64,000 bases of DNA from Oscillospiraceae bacterium. GTDB lineage: Bacteria > Bacillota > Clostridia > Oscillospirales > Ruminococcaceae. Shown here one piece after another: positions 40,807 through 48,702 of the stretch. The stretch lies in assembly GCA_022791315.1 (NCBI GenBank), contig JAAVYW010000045.1, positions 1 to 64,000 of the forward strand, in the 5' to 3' direction. Positions within the stretch are counted from its first letter, which is position 1. The number at the start of each line of letters is the position of its first letter. Position numbers and translations under genes: made by a program. The notes beneath the pieces were generated by a model that was given only the letters and a program-made list of their open reading frames with translations, did not search any database and had not been told where the DNA came from.

Positions 40807-42180
40807 CTATTCTATGGATTGTTCCGGCTCTGCAATTTCCTCCGAGGGCTTGCCCTCTACCGGGGTGCCGCCCGCCTGTAGCAAGCTCCACAGTGCATCG
40901 TATGTGTATTCTGCGGAAGAAATGAAGGAATTCAGCGTTTCCCGCTGGTCCCCCAGGGCATAGACCTCCACCCGCAGCAAGTCGGGCTTCCCCTGTTCCC
41001 ACTCCTCCAGGGAGAGCAGGGAAAAATAGGTGGCATCCGCTTCCAGCAGCTGCTCCCCCCGGGCAATCCCGTCCACATAGCACACGGCCCGGTAGCCCGA
41101 AGCCCCCTCCACCGCCTCCCAGGCGGCCAGGTATTCCCCCGATTCCGCCACAAAGGAGACGGTGAGGTTTCCCGGCTCCTGCAAGCGGTGGTACTTGCCG
41201 TCCTCCTCCCCGGTCTCCTTCCGGATTTCCTCCGGGAACTGCGCCCCCTCGCCGGTTTCAATCACATCGGGGCGGCGCTCATAGCGGGTGCCGTCTGCAT
41301 AGGCCTGCAGCAGGCCAATGTGCCCCGCCCCCCGCAGCTCCGCCGCCGCGTGGCTCTCCACCGTGTCCACCACGGAATAGCTGCCCAGGGTCAGCGTGGC
41401 AATGTTGCGTAGGGCAAGCTCCCGCACTGTCAGGCCCGAGATTCCCACATACACCCGGTGCAGCGGCACCTGGGGCACGGTAAGGGATTCCACCGCATAG
41501 CGCGTCTCGGTGTCGTACACAATGCTGCTGCCCTCCAGGGATACATCGCTGCCCACCTCAAGCCGCGCAATGCGGATGCTGCCGCTCAGCCGCAGGGTGG
41601 TCTCGCTCTTGGGCGCGCTCACCACCACATTGGCTGCCGAGACGTTTTTCATGGAGTAGCGGCACCCGTCCGTGCCGTAGAGATACACGCTCCCCAGCAC
41701 CTGCACGTTCTCAAACCCCACCACAGCGGCGGAAAGGGATTTGTCCAGCACCAGGTTGCCCTTAATCAGCGCGTTTTTAAACGTCACCCCCGAGGCCTTC
41801 ACCACCACATTGTCATAGACGGCCTGCTCCCCGCCCCCATAGGCCCCTGCCCGGGTAATCACCCTGTCCGCTGCCCGGGGCTCTGCCTTGGGCTCCGGCG
41901 CAGGGGCAGGCTCCTTGGCCGGGGCGTCGGCACTGTCCTCTCCCTGTTTTGCATCCTCTGCCGCGTCTTTTTGTTCCTCCCGCTCGGCCTCCACCTCCTC
42001 CGGCGAAAACCCCACTGTCTCATCCTGCACCGGCTTGACAGCCGAAAGCGGGGGAGCCGGCTGTGCCTCCTCCACCACCGCAGGCGCCGGCACCATTGCC
42101 CCCTTGCGCATCACATGATAGGCAAACACGCCCACCAAAAGCAGCACAGGCACCAAAAGCAACGTCAAATACTGCCGCAT
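40807..42180 (-). CDS. Membrane-anchored surface protein with beta-repeat-like region
   Basis: A 457-residue protein with an N-terminal membrane anchor (LTLLLVPVLLLVGVFAYHV) and a Pro/Glu/Ala-rich stalk (about residues 30-110). A 200-residue region of short alternating strands follows (VVVKASGVTFKNALIKGNLVL..., VQVLGSVYLYG, LRLSGSIRIARLEVG, LTVRELALRNIATLTLG), which suggests a beta-helix or bactofilin-like polymerising fold. A distinct C-terminal domain (VSFVAESGEYLAAWEAVEG) looks fibronectin/Ig-like. No LPXTG motif is present. It is divergent from a sortase with back-to-back promoters. The ATG follows GGAGGCGC. Function is unknown; a cell-surface structural role is inferred. Confidence 0.6.
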   Translation of the reverse strand: MRQYLTLLLVPVLLLVGVFAYHVMRKGAMVPAPAVVEEAQPAPPLSAVKPVQDETVGFSPEEVEAEREEQKDAAEDAKQGEDSADAPAKEPAPAPEPKAEPRAADRVITRAGAYGGGEQAVYDNVVVKASGVTFKNALIKGNLVLDKSLSAAVVGFENVQVLGSVYLYGTDGCRYSMKNVSAANVVVSAPKSETTLRLSGSIRIARLEVGSDVSLEGSSIVYDTETRYAVESLTVPQVPLHRVYVGISGLTVRELALRNIATLTLGSYSVVDTVESHAAAELRGAGHIGLLQAYADGTRYERRPDVIETGEGAQFPEEIRKETGEEDGKYHRLQEPGNLTVSFVAESGEYLAAWEAVEGASGYRAVCYVDGIARGEQLLEADATYFSLLSLEEWEQGKPDLLRVEVYALGDQRETLNSFISSAEYTYDALWSLLQAGGTPVEGKPSEEIAEPEQSIE

Positions 42181-42214
42181 GGGCGCGCCTCCTCTCCCGG
42201 TTTCTCTCCCATCC

Positions 42215-42243
42215 ATTATACAGGGATTTTTCCACATTTGCAA
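42215..42243 (-). promoter_or_regulatory. Promoter of the surface beta-repeat protein
   Basis: On the minus strand TTGCAA (42238-42243), a 17-base spacer and perfect TATAAT (42215-42220). Confidence 0.8.
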
Positions 42244-42301
42244 GGAATCCGCAAAAGTGGGAAAAATTTCAGCACTCCCTGTAAAAAGCCCCGGTTTTCT
42301 C

Positions 42302-42330
42302 TTGCACCAAAGCGGCGGGGATGGTAAAAT
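42302..42330 (+). promoter_or_regulatory. Promoter of sortase 1
   Basis: TTGCAC (42302-42307), a 17-base spacer and TAAAAT (42325-42330), divergent from the 42215 promoter and about 60 bases away. A hairpin GCCCTCC/GGAGGGC near 42388-42405 buries the ribosome site. Confidence 0.75.
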
Positions 42331-42412
42331 AGGGTCAGAAAAAAGGGACCGGGGCAGATGCGCCCCTCCCAAAATTAGAGAAAGGGGCCCTCCTCCGGGA
42401 GGGCTATGGTCT

Positions 42413-43198
42413 GTGCACATGCGTCGAACCCATCAAAAGCTCCTAGCATCCCTCCTGCTCTGCGGCGTCCTGGCCGGGGGCGCCGGGCTGGCCGAACCCG
42501 TCCAGCCCGTCTTCCAGGTCCTTCCCGCCCGTGCCGTGTCCTTCCAAAAGCGCATCAACGAGGCTGCCGAGGAAAACGAGGACACCATTGGCTGGATTTT
42601 CATTGACGGCCTGGACATTGACTATCCCGTCCTCCAAGCCCAGGACAACGACTATTACCTGGACCGGGGCGCCGACGGCAGCTCCTTCTGGCACGGCTGT
42701 GTCTATGCCGACTACCGCAACACCTTTAACGAGGGGTACTACACCCCCCGCAACATCACCCTCTACGCCCACAACAAGGACGACCACCAGTACTTTGCCA
42801 ATCTGAGAGACTACCGGCTGCTGGAAACCGCCCGCCAAAACCCCTACATCTATTTCTCCACCAAGGACGGGGACGAGGTCTACAAGGTCTTTGCCGCCTT
42901 CTACGCTGAAACCCAGCTCAACTACAACACCGCCAACCCCTCGGATGATTTGATGGCCCAACTCATTGCCGAGGTCAAGAAACGCTCCGAAATCACCTTT
43001 GACGTCCCCGTGGATTCCAGCGACCAGCTCCTCACCCTTTCCACCTGCTGCTACCGCTACACCTACGCCAACGGCCAGGCCCGCACCGACCAGCGCTTTG
43101 TGGTGATGGCCCGCAAGCTGCGTGCCGGCGAATCGGTGGACGACAAGGTCTCCATGTGGCAAAACCCCAATCCCAAGGCCCCCCAGTTCCGGAACTGA
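42413..43198 (+). CDS. Class B-type sortase (1)
   Basis: A 261-residue sortase with an N-terminal hydrophobic segment (LLASLLLCGVLAGGAGLA) that works as anchor or signal. Catalytic residues are visible: His120 in LYAHNKDDH, Cys212 in LLTLSTCCY, Arg228 in DQRFVVMARKL. The fold markers GWIFIDGLDIDYPVLQ and YADYRN are typical of SrtB-like enzymes. It joins surface proteins to peptidoglycan or to each other by transpeptidation. GTG 42413 has GGGAGGG nine bases upstream; ATG 42419 is the alternative. Unlike the other two sortases here it lacks a long Pro/Glu linker. Confidence 0.88.
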   Translation: MHMRRTHQKLLASLLLCGVLAGGAGLAEPVQPVFQVLPARAVSFQKRINEAAEENEDTIGWIFIDGLDIDYPVLQAQDNDYYLDRGADGSSFWHGCVYADYRNTFNEGYYTPRNITLYAHNKDDHQYFANLRDYRLLETARQNPYIYFSTKDGDEVYKVFAAFYAETQLNYNTANPSDDLMAQLIAEVKKRSEITFDVPVDSSDQLLTLSTCCYRYTYANGQARTDQRFVVMARKLRAGESVDDKVSMWQNPNPKAPQFRN

Positions 43199-43257
43199 GC
43201 GCCGTTTCCCAAAAGATAAAACGAGACAGAGGGGGAAATTCCCTCCAATTTTCACAA

Positions 43258-43294
43258 AAAAAGCAGGGCAGATTGATGCGCCCTGCTTTTTTCT
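43258..43294 (+). terminator. Terminator of sortase 1
   Basis: AAAAAGCAGGGC (43258-43269) pairs with GCCCTGCTTTTTT (43280-43292), ending in a T run. Confidence 0.9.
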
Positions 43295-43295
43295 A

Positions 43296-43690
43296 TCACT
43301 CTGTGGCAACCAAATCGTAAAATGTCTTTCCGCCCTTTTCCCTGTGGCTATCCCAGTCCCTTTCAATGGCTTCCCACACATTTTTGACGCCGGTAGCCCA
43401 TTCCCCGCCTTTTGCAGTGCCAAGCCAGCAGCCCGCCGCTGATGTCCAGATAGATACCTGCGTCACGCTCCACGATAATGGCCGTAGGCAGCGGGGGCCC
43501 GGCCTTTCCCGTATTTTCTCATACGCAGTTCTCTGTCCAGAGCTTTGGGCAGAAAAACGCCGCCACCTCTGCGGTCAGTTGGGGCCACAATTCATCGACC
43601 AAATCAACGCAGCCGGGAATTTGCCGCAGCATGTTGCCCTCAATACGCAGACGCGCTGGTTTTGGTGCCTGTCAAACATGGCCTGAGCGC
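43296..43690 (-). pseudogene. Frameshifted remnant of an unidentified gene
   Basis: On the minus strand three consecutive coding-like pieces lie in different frames: NMLRQIPGCVDLVDELWPQL, then IIVERDAGIYLDISGGLLAW, then VWEAIERDWDSHREKGGK ending in FYDLVATE and a TGA at 43296-43298. They read as one protein of about 125 residues broken by at least two frameshifts. The family is not recognised. A convincing start is missing. It lies between the sortase 1 terminator and the phosphatase-like gene; nothing else is seen up to 43738. Confidence 0.45.
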
Positions 43691-43738
43691 ATAGACAGTC
43701 TCCTGGGCAGATGCCTGTATTGCCCCTCCCCGGCCCTC

Positions 43739-44800
43739 TCAGGGCTCCAGCACCACCTGCGCCAGCACCGGATTATGGTCGGAGGATGCAAACCCCAAAT
43801 CCAGGGTCTCCACCTTTTCCAGCTTCACATTGGGGGAGAGGATAAACCCGTCAATCACATAGTGCTGGGTGTTCTCGGTATCCTCCGGGTCATAGGGCTG
43901 GTTCAGCAGCCGGCAGCTGGGCGTCCCCAGGTCGTAGGCATAGGAAAAACCCTGGGGCAGCATCTCCTCTGTCAAGACCCTCGGCTCCCACAGGTCAGGA
44001 TGGGTGTTGGGATACGCTTCCAGGCTCCCCGGGAAAATCTGGTTAAAATCCCCCCCGGCAATCACATAGTTCCCCTTTTCATACTCTGTCTCCAGGAACT
44101 CGTTGAGCTGCTTGGTCTGGGCAACCTTCCCCTCCCCGTCGTCATAGGCCTCCAAGTGCAGGTTCACCAGCACCAGCTGTCTGTCGCTCCCCTGGACAGG
44201 CAGGCGGCTCACCAGCAGGCAGCGCTTGAGGTTGGCTGTGCGCACCGGCCAGGAGAAGGGGCAGGGCAGGGCGATGCGCTGGGCGCTGTCAATGGCATAG
44301 TTCGCCGTGGTGAGCACCCCGCTGTTCACCTTCCCGATGGGCGGCAGGGGATAGGGCACAAAGGGGCAGGCGTAGTTCAGGGCGTGTACCCCGTTTTTCC
44401 CCGCCAGCATCACCGCCTCGTCGATGCTATAGGTGCGGGCCGAATCCACATCCACCTCCTGGAGCATTGCCAGGTCGGGCCTCTCCTCCCCCCAAAGCAC
44501 CTGGGAAACCCCCATCAGGTTCTCCTCCACCCGCTGCCGGTCAGAGGACTTCACCTGGCTCCCCCCGTCCATGAAGAAGTCCGCGTTGTCCCCCAGCCCG
44601 CCATAGCCGATGTTCCAGCTCATCACCCGCAGGCTCTCCCCTACCGGCAGGGCTTGGGCCGGGGCCTCCTGGGAGAGGAGGGCCAGCTCCTCCACCGCCT
44701 GGGGCTTGTACTCCGCGGCGCTCAGCCAGATAATGAGCCCAATGGCCGCCGCCACCGGCACCAGCAACACCACCAACGCCACTTTCAGGATTTTTTTCAC
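43739..44800 (-). CDS. Endonuclease/exonuclease/phosphatase family membrane-anchored protein
   Basis: A 353-residue protein with an N-terminal anchor (ILKVALVVLLVPVAAAIGLIIWL) and an extracytoplasmic EEP domain: LRVMSWNIGYGGLG, MLQEVDVDS (metal Glu), LVNLHLEAYDDG, IAGGDFNQI (catalytic Asp/Asn) and ASSDHNPVLAQV (His). EEP members include DNases, inositol-phosphate phosphatases and sphingomyelinases. The export anchor suggests an external phosphodiester or phosphomonoester substrate. The GTG at 44798-44800 was chosen for the GAGGAGG site. A MITE lies 42 bases upstream of the start. Confidence 0.85.
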   Translation of the reverse strand: MKKILKVALVVLLVPVAAAIGLIIWLSAAEYKPQAVEELALLSQEAPAQALPVGESLRVMSWNIGYGGLGDNADFFMDGGSQVKSSDRQRVEENLMGVSQVLWGEERPDLAMLQEVDVDSARTYSIDEAVMLAGKNGVHALNYACPFVPYPLPPIGKVNSGVLTTANYAIDSAQRIALPCPFSWPVRTANLKRCLLVSRLPVQGSDRQLVLVNLHLEAYDDGEGKVAQTKQLNEFLETEYEKGNYVIAGGDFNQIFPGSLEAYPNTHPDLWEPRVLTEEMLPQGFSYAYDLGTPSCRLLNQPYDPEDTENTQHYVIDGFILSPNVKLEKVETLDLGFASSDHNPVLAQVVLEP

Positions 44801-44841
44801 CCGAACCGCCTCCTCGCTCCGCTTAAGGCCCCTTAGGCCAT

Positions 44842-45008
44842 CTAGGGGTTGTTTGAAAATAGAGAAATTGCCGGATTTTTCGCAAGAAGGAAGCAGATGC
44901 AAGGAAAAAAGCACAGGAATCCTGTATGGATTCCGAGCATTTTTGACGCGGCAGATGCTCCTTCTTGTAGAAAAAGACGGTGATTGCGATTTTTCAAACG
45001 ACCCCTAG
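44842..45008. mobile_element. MITE with imperfect terminal inverted repeats and CTAG ends
   Basis: A 167-base element, flanked on both sides by CTAG. The outer about 58 bases on each side are inverted repeats (GGGGTTGTTTGAAAAATA... and its near-complement ending CAAACGACCCC), including matching AAGAAGGA and GCAGATGC blocks. It has no coding capacity. It lies between two minus-strand genes and its right CTAG provides the stop codon of the gene at 45005. Confidence 0.8.
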
Positions 45009-46114
45009 GCTTCCTCCCCCTCTAAAACCGCGCTGAAAAAATACTCCGCGCTCTCCCCGCTGCAGCCCTGGGGGAACACCTCCGCTGTCCAGTACTTCTC
45101 CGGATAGGGGATGGGCACATCCTGCCCCAGCATCACATTGCGGGTCACATCATACATGGCGTCGCTGTCAAAGCCCTCCCTGGCGTGCATGGCCTCCCTG
45201 TCCCCGGAAAAGACCGCGTGGGCAAACTGGGCCACATAGGGCGGCCCGCTCTGCCCTGCCCCGGTAAAGGAGGCAACAAAGTCAAAGGAGAGGAGCCCCT
45301 CCGGCACCGGCGTACCCGCCTGGAAAAACCGCCCCCACACCCCATGCCAGGGCCCCGCATCCACGCCTTTCCCATAGTGGTGCATCAAGAGGATGTCCCC
45401 CGGCAGGGCGCGGTATCCCTCCAGGGCATCCAGCTCGGCCATTTTGTTTTGCCTGGCCTCTTTCTCCCGGTATGCCTCCCCCTCAAAGCCCACAAACCGC
45501 AGGGCTGGCAGTTTCCGGTAGGAAAAATCTGCCAGCGTAAAGCCCGCCTGCTGCCGCTTCACCAGCTCCGGCATAAAGAGCGTCCACTGTACCTCGGCGT
45601 CGCAGTTTTTCAGGTAATTCAAATAGCCAAAGGATTCCACCGTGTCCGTCCCATATGCCCCGGTGCGCCCGCCGGCGATTTTCTCCCGCACCTGCCGCTC
45701 CCCCATCCGGGCAAAGCCGGAGAAGAGCAGCTCTGCCGCCTCCCGCTGCTGCCCCTCTGGGGGACGCCCCGCCAGCGCGTCCGCAAACCGTTCCAGCGCG
45801 CCATACACAGCCGGGTTCACCAGCTCTTTCGGTTCCAGCGTCTCCAAATCGGCCCGCAGCCGGGCCGTCTGCTCCCGGAACCGGCCGATAATCCCCTGCA
45901 TCAGGGCCTCCCGGTTCTTTTCCAGCTCCTCCGGCCCCCACTGGGCGTCCTCCAACAGCCAGGCGCTCACCGCGTCAAAGGCCAGCGGGTTGGCCCCCCT
46001 GGCCCGCAGGGCCCACTCCCCCATTTTCCGGTACTTCTCCTCGTCTGTCAAGCTCCTGTCCTGCCACGCCCCGTTTTCCCAGCAAAAATCAGCTGTCAGC
46101 TTTTTCATATCCAT
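45005..46114 (-). CDS. Uncharacterised protein
   Basis: A 369-residue soluble protein beginning MDMKKLTADFCWENGAWQDRSL, with no signal peptide. Segments include LLEDAQWGPEELEKNREALMQGIIGRFREQTARLRADLETLEP (helical) and a C-terminal domain with GDILLMHHYGKGVDAGPWHGVWGRFF. No family is recognised. Its TAG stop (45005-45007) lies in the CTAG end of the MITE, so the original C-terminus may have been changed by insertion. Start choice is uncertain (GGGATAAAG before ATG 46114; ATG 46108 is possible). Confidence 0.6.
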   Translation of the reverse strand: MDMKKLTADFCWENGAWQDRSLTDEEKYRKMGEWALRARGANPLAFDAVSAWLLEDAQWGPEELEKNREALMQGIIGRFREQTARLRADLETLEPKELVNPAVYGALERFADALAGRPPEGQQREAAELLFSGFARMGERQVREKIAGGRTGAYGTDTVESFGYLNYLKNCDAEVQWTLFMPELVKRQQAGFTLADFSYRKLPALRFVGFEGEAYREKEARQNKMAELDALEGYRALPGDILLMHHYGKGVDAGPWHGVWGRFFQAGTPVPEGLLSFDFVASFTGAGQSGPPYVAQFAHAVFSGDREAMHAREGFDSDAMYDVTRNVMLGQDVPIPYPEKYWTAEVFPQGCSGESAEYFFSAVLEGEEA

Positions 46115-46247
46115 CTTTATCCCATAGCCTTCGCCCCCGCGAAGGCCTCCTCCCTCCCCTCTTTTGGGATTGGTTTTGCACGCAAAATCGCTGGCCCCTC
46201 CGGCCGCGAAAGCTACCAAAAATAAATTTTTTGCCCTGTTTTCCCCA

Positions 46248-47318
46248 CTATCTCGCCGTAGTGGAGGCGTAGTAGGCGTTGCGGAAGGTGGGCTCGATGG
46301 GCGAGCGGTTGTTGTAGAGGATAACCGGGTCGCTGTCCGTCTCCCCCTTCCGCAGCAGCCGGGCCATCACCCCGAAGCGGGTCACGTCGATATACCCGCC
46401 GGTAGAGGCATAGCGGTAGCGGTATCCGCAGGTGGAGAGGGTGATAAGCTGGTCCCCCTCCTCCACATCCACACCGTATTTTACCCAAGAGCGGGCCTTG
46501 GCGTCCTCCACCAGCTTGGTGAGCGCCTCCCCCTCAGGGGAAATCTGCCGGTAGTTAAACACCTCTTCCCCATAGGAGGAACCGTTGGTGTAGAACCCGG
46601 CAAACACCTTGAAAATCATCACTTCCCCCTCTGTCACCAGGTAGATATAGCAGCTGTCCCGGGCCGAGTCGGCGTCCAGGTAGGTGTCCAGCAGCTGGCC
46701 AAAGAGCCGGTGGTCCGCCTTGTTGTGGGCGTAAATAATGCTGTTGGTGCTGAAATCCCCGGCCCGCAGCCCTGCCGTGTTGCGGTAATCCAAAAAGGGG
46801 ATGCCGTAGGGGTCATAGGCTTTCACGGCGTTGTGGTCCAGGTAAAAGGAGTTGTCATCTGTCAAAAACACCGGATGGCTCACGGTGGTGCCGGGTATGT
46901 AGAGCCAGGCCACTGCCTCGTCGTTCTGGGCCTTGGCTGCCGCCAGCTGTTCCCGCAGCGCGGCAAAGTCAATCTGGCTCTCCGGGTCAGGCCGGGGCGA
47001 GCCGTCGTCAACAGGCTCCTCCGGCTCTTCAGGCTCTGCCGGCAAGTCGGGCACAGAGGGGTCCGGCAGGTCCAGTATTTCCTCCGGCGGCGCCTCCACC
47101 GGCAGGGATTCCACCGGCTTCAGATGGAGATAGACCCCTGTGCCAATCCCCCCCAAGGCCAGCATTATCACCAGCGAAAAGGCCAGTTTCCCCCCGGTAA
47201 ATCCCGGCTTTTTCCACACGCCCCCGATTTTCTGAATTCCCTCCACCACTGTCAGCAGCACCCATCCCAGGGCCACTGCCACCGGATTCCGTTTCCTGCG
47301 TCTCCTTCTGGCGCTCAC
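46248..47318 (-). CDS. Class B-type sortase (2)
   Basis: A 356-residue sortase with a basic N-terminus (RRRRRKRNP), a membrane helix (LAFSLVIMLALGGIGTGVYL), a Pro/Glu/Asp-rich linker (ILDLPDPSVPDLPAEPEEPEEP) and the sortase domain with IIYAHNKADH (His), LITLSTCGYRY (Cys) and VTRFGVMARLL (Arg). The linker is nearly the same type as in sortase 3, so the two probably arose by duplication. The GTG start follows AAAGGGGAG. It is located directly after sortase 3 in transcription order, separated by a terminator. Confidence 0.88.
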   Translation of the reverse strand: MSARRRRRKRNPVAVALGWVLLTVVEGIQKIGGVWKKPGFTGGKLAFSLVIMLALGGIGTGVYLHLKPVESLPVEAPPEEILDLPDPSVPDLPAEPEEPEEPVDDGSPRPDPESQIDFAALREQLAAAKAQNDEAVAWLYIPGTTVSHPVFLTDDNSFYLDHNAVKAYDPYGIPFLDYRNTAGLRAGDFSTNSIIYAHNKADHRLFGQLLDTYLDADSARDSCYIYLVTEGEVMIFKVFAGFYTNGSSYGEEVFNYRQISPEGEALTKLVEDAKARSWVKYGVDVEEGDQLITLSTCGYRYRYASTGGYIDVTRFGVMARLLRKGETDSDPVILYNNRSPIEPTFRNAYYASTTAR

Positions 47319-47375
47319 GCCATACTCCCCTTTCACACACAAATTTTCGCTTTCCCTGTCTGCACTCCATAACCA

Positions 47376-47408
47376 AAAAGGCCTGCACAAAACCATGGCA
47401 GGCCTTTT
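47376..47408 (-). terminator. Terminator of sortase 3
   Basis: AAAAGGCCTGC (47376-47386) pairs with GCAGGCCTTTT (47398-47408). Confidence 0.85.
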
Positions 47409-47423
47409 CTCAGTTGTCACGCA

Positions 47424-48395
47424 TCAATAGCCGCTGTCGTAGAAGGCCTCGTCAAAGGTGGGAGCCTGCCGGTCCTCGTTGAGGGTGATGTTGTGCTCCT
47501 CCTCGATTTTCTCCCCTTCCCGCAGCAGCCGCCCCATAACCACAAACCGCTGGGTTGTCAGCGCCTGCCCTGTGGCAGAGCTGATATACTTATAGGAGCA
47601 GGTGGAGAGGGAGAGGATTTTGTCAGTGTTGTCCACTTCCACCTCATAGTCCAGCCAGGAGCGCTCCTTGGCCCCGTCGATAATCTTGGTATAATACTCG
47701 TCCGAAGGGTTGGGGGAGATGTAGTTAAACTCCGCCATCCCCTTGCGGGAGCCGTTGGTGTAGAACCCGGCAAACACCTCAAACACCAGCGTCTCCTCTT
47801 CCGTCACCACGTAGATATAAGGGCTCTGCTTTGCAACCTCCGGGTCGCGATAAATCTGGGCCAGCTGGGCAAAATAGGTGTTGTCATTTTTGTTGTGCCC
47901 ATAGAGGATGGTGTTTTTGTCAAAATTCCCCGCCAGCGCCCCCACATTGTTGCGGTAATCCGCAAAGATGCTGCCATGGGCCTCATAGTTCAGTTCCAGA
48001 TCCTTTTCCAGGTACTTGGTGTTGTCGTCCGCCTGGAGGAGGGGGTAGTCAATGTTGGTGTTCTCCACATACATCCAGCCAAAGACCTCGCTGTTTACCG
48101 CCTTGGCGTCGGTGAGCTTCTGGCGCAGCTCCTCCACCAGCTCGGCGTCCTCCACCATATCCTGGGGTTCCGGCTCGGGCTCGGGTTCCGGGTCTGGGGT
48201 ATCGGGCTCATCCGGCAAATCCAGTACATCCGAGACAGGCGGCTCCTCCACAGGCGGCGTCTTGGGCTTGCCGCACTGTACGCACAGCACCACAATCAGC
48301 GCAATGAGCACCACCAGCACGGCGGCTGCAACAACGGTGTGTTTTTTTGACCAGGTCTTTTTCAAATTTTCCAAAAATTGTTTCAACTGATTCAT
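47424..48395 (-). CDS. Class B-type sortase (3)
   Basis: A 323-residue sortase. It has a membrane helix (TVVAAAVLVVLIALIVVLCVQ), an acidic Pro-rich linker (VLDLPDEPDTPDPEPEPEPEP) and the catalytic domain with ILYGHNKNDN, ILSLSTCSYKY and TQRFVVMGRLL. It lies directly downstream of the only gene in the island with a sorting signal (48703, NPNTG), so it is the best candidate to process it. The pairing is inferred from adjacency. Confidence 0.88.
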   Translation of the reverse strand: MNQLKQFLENLKKTWSKKHTVVAAAVLVVLIALIVVLCVQCGKPKTPPVEEPPVSDVLDLPDEPDTPDPEPEPEPEPQDMVEDAELVEELRQKLTDAKAVNSEVFGWMYVENTNIDYPLLQADDNTKYLEKDLELNYEAHGSIFADYRNNVGALAGNFDKNTILYGHNKNDNTYFAQLAQIYRDPEVAKQSPYIYVVTEEETLVFEVFAGFYTNGSRKGMAEFNYISPNPSDEYYTKIIDGAKERSWLDYEVEVDNTDKILSLSTCSYKYISSATGQALTTQRFVVMGRLLREGEKIEEEHNITLNEDRQAPTFDEAFYDSGY

Positions 48396-48647
48396 CTGTC
48401 CCCTTGCCTTTCCCAGGAAGAAGGCGTCCCCTCTCCCGTATCATGTCGTAAACAGGCTGTTGGCGCTGTCTCATGTAAATAAACCCACAGGCAGCCCGTT
48501 TTATTGGCGCTCCTCTGCCGCCTCATCAAAAAACGGCAGGGGATTTCCCATTTCTGTTCCCCTATCATACCATTTTTCCGCCGTTTTGACAAGAATTTGT
48601 CCCTTCTTTTTCTCCCCTTTTTGAGATTCCCTCCCCTGCCCTCAAGA

Positions 48648-48683
48648 CAAAAACCCCACCCCTCTCTTTCGGGAGGGGTGGGG
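48648..48683 (-). terminator. Terminator of the NPNTG surface protein gene
   Basis: CCCCACCCCTC (48654-48664) pairs with GAGGGGTGGGG (48673-48683). On the minus strand it runs into TTTTTG. The stretch 48396-48647 has no gene. Confidence 0.9.
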
Positions 48684-48702
48684 AAAGTCCTGTGTTCAGG
48701 TC

